Of a stretch of 19,212 nt of DNA, positions 18,712 to 19,212 are shown in pieces. The first letter of the stretch is position 1. Every line of letters begins with the position of its first letter. The DNA comes from Candidatus Altimarinota bacterium (GTDB lineage Bacteria > Patescibacteriota > Gracilibacteria > BD1-5 > UBA6164), in the NCBI GenBank assembly GCA_027066255.1, contig JAMOOA010000006.1, positions 1-19,212 on the forward strand. Reading direction: 5' to 3'. The notes below the pieces were generated by a model. That model ran no database searches, was not told the origin of the DNA, and was given only the letters and a program-made list of their open reading frames with translations. A program made the position numbers and the translations under genes.

Positions 18712-18753
18712 AAAAAGCTGAGGACTGATGCTTTTCAGCACTCAGCTTTTTTT
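18712..18753 (+). terminator. Terminator after tRNA-fMet
   Basis: AAAAAGCTGAG pairs with CTCAGCTTTTT around an inner CTGA/TCAG stem, followed by a T-run: a standard factor-independent terminator ending the Glu-fMet transcript. Confidence 0.85.
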
Positions 18754-18757
18754 ATAT

Positions 18758-18834
18758 GTCAGTATAGCTCAGTCGGTTAGAGCGCAGGATTCATATCCCT
18801 GAGGTCGCAGGTTCAATTCCCGCTACTGACACCA
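18758..18834 (+). tRNA. Elongator tRNA-Met (CAU anticodon)
   Basis: Acceptor GTCAGTA/TACTGAC pairs fully. D-arm GCTC..GAGC; anticodon loop TTCATAT (anticodon CAU); T-loop TTCAATT; encoded CCA. Two A-C mismatches appear, at the base of the anticodon loop (31-39) and within the T-stem (GCAGG/CCCGC). The T-stem mismatch lies two pairs from the loop, next to the junction where the displaced copy (18945-18973) begins, so it may be a scar of insertion or drift. Confidence 0.88.
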
Positions 18835-18944
18835 ATTTAAAATACAATTTTCAGTAAGGGGATTGAATGGAGAGTAAAATTGTAAAACAATTTTAAAAAG
18901 ACACGTTTGTGTCTTTTGGCTCGGATGTCCGACTCGTAGAGCGA
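18835..18944 (+). mobile_element. Small tRNA-associated element A (110 bp) downstream of tRNA-Met
   Basis: Contains GAATGGAG (as in element C), a hairpin AAAATTGT/ACAATTTT (18876-18894), a second hairpin AAAAGACAC/GTGTCTTTT (18896-18917) that could act as a terminator, and a terminal CGGATGTCCGAC plus CTCGTAGAGCGA. In element B the last segment is CCCGAAGGGCGA: the stem CCC/GGG becomes CTC/GAG, a compensatory change. No coding capacity. The first 8 bp belong to the direct repeat shared with the displaced tRNA end. Confidence 0.6.
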
Positions 18945-18973
18945 CAATTCCCGCTACTAACACCAATTTAAAA
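18945..18973 (+). repeat. Displaced second copy of the tRNA-Met 3' end
   Basis: A 29-bp direct repeat of 18814-18842 with one mismatch (18828 G, 18959 A). It runs from the T-loop through CCA and 8 bp of flank. It is followed at once by a good terminator, as though this were the tRNA's original downstream neighbourhood. Confidence 0.9.
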
Positions 18974-18979
18974 ACAAAG

Positions 18980-19015
18980 AAAAAATCTCTCAAGAGCAAT
19001 CTCGGGAGGTTTTTT
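18980..19015 (+). terminator. Terminator after the displaced tRNA-Met 3' end
   Basis: AAAAAATCTCTC pairs with GGGAGGTTTTTT (12 bp including two G-T pairs), loop of 12, ending in a T-run. Confidence 0.75.
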
Positions 19016-19051
19016 ATGTAGAAATGTTACTAAAAGTCACTAGAGAAGGGA

Positions 19052-19079
19052 TTGACTTTCAATGCCGATAAAATAGAAT
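19052..19079 (+). promoter_or_regulatory. Candidate promoter for the 19124 gene
   Basis: TTGACT (19052-19057), 16-bp spacer, TAGAAT (19074-19079): the same hexamers and spacing as the 16S promoter. A second set, TTGAAA (19088-19093) and TATATA (19111-19116) with a 17-bp spacer, would give a leaderless mRNA. Confidence 0.5.
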
Positions 19080-19123
19080 CAATACTATTGAAATTATTAC
19101 TTTAATTATTTATATAAAAATAT

Positions 19124-19212
19124 ATGTCTAAAAAAGGAAGCTCTCAGAACAATAGCATGTTCTTTATTATTATTGTTCTTCTCCTCATTGTTATAGGAAT
19201 CCTTGCTTTCTT
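19124..19212 (+). CDS. Membrane protein, N-terminal part (runs off the window)
   Basis: ATG at 19124 gives MSKKGSSQNNSMFFIIIVLL followed by more hydrophobic residues (LIVIGILAF). This is a short positively charged N-terminus and then a transmembrane or signal-anchor helix. Only 29 codons are visible, so the family cannot be named. Confidence 0.6.
   Translation, partial: MSKKGSSQNNSMFFIIIVLLLIVIGILAF

Noticed and set aside
18814..18973. Classical att sites of an integrated phage or island
   Set aside because: Only about 100 bp lies between the copies and three different tRNAs show the same structure, so a single full-size integrated element does not explain it; remnants of such elements remain possible.

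Overview
The window comes from an AT-rich bacterium that reads UGA as glycine (translation table 25), the code of Candidatus Gracilibacteria and Absconditabacteria (SR1). The evidence is internal: GyrB, CTP synthase, RF1, IspG and Obg each carry in-frame TGA codons at positions where the families have an invariant glycine, for example GyrB RPGMYIG and the CTP synthase N-terminal TGGV motif. UAA and UAG remain the stops, and the release factor present is RF1. All CDS coordinates below assume table 25; with the standard code most of these genes look broken.

Layout. 1-2121 (minus): 5' part of a 16S rRNA gene with a promoter and boxA-like leader, preceded by tRNA-Ile2(CAU), tRNA-Ser(GCU), tRNA-Ser(UGA) and tRNA-Asn. 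2283-5351 (minus): gyrB followed by a 173-aa unknown gene, a fragment of a Gfo/Idh/MocA oxidoreductase and a GNAT acetyltransferase. 5620-9504: an HD-domain gene (+) converging on ispG (-), then a gene with a twin-arginine-like N-terminus and an A8 frameshift (+) converging on a second HD hydrolase (-). 9622-13520: pyrG (+) converging on the minus-strand group prfA, HIT protein and hxpB-like phosphatase. 13648-16127 (+): a possible NlpC/P60-like protein, a secreted Fn3-like/Kazal-like protein and an HExxH metallopeptidase. 16142-18389 (minus): obg, tRNA-Arg(CCU) and a tail-anchored helix-turn-helix protein. 18545-19212 (+): tRNA-Glu, initiator tRNA-fMet, elongator tRNA-Met and the start of a small membrane protein.

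Most of the content is housekeeping (replication topology, translation termination, ribosome assembly, CTP and isoprenoid synthesis, tRNAs). The accessory part is the 13.6-16.1 kb run of predicted cell-surface or proteolytic functions. The strongest unexplained signal is a family of roughly 90-110 bp elements. Each lies directly downstream of an intact tRNA gene (Ser-GCU, Arg-CCU, Met) and is followed by a second copy of that tRNA's 3' end, always beginning in the T-loop. The elements share sequence boxes and hairpins with compensatory changes, although each is attached to a different tRNA.

Genes are tightly packed. Two convergent pairs have stop codons directly back to back, start codons lack Shine-Dalgarno sequences, and most recognisable promoters have a 16-bp spacer.
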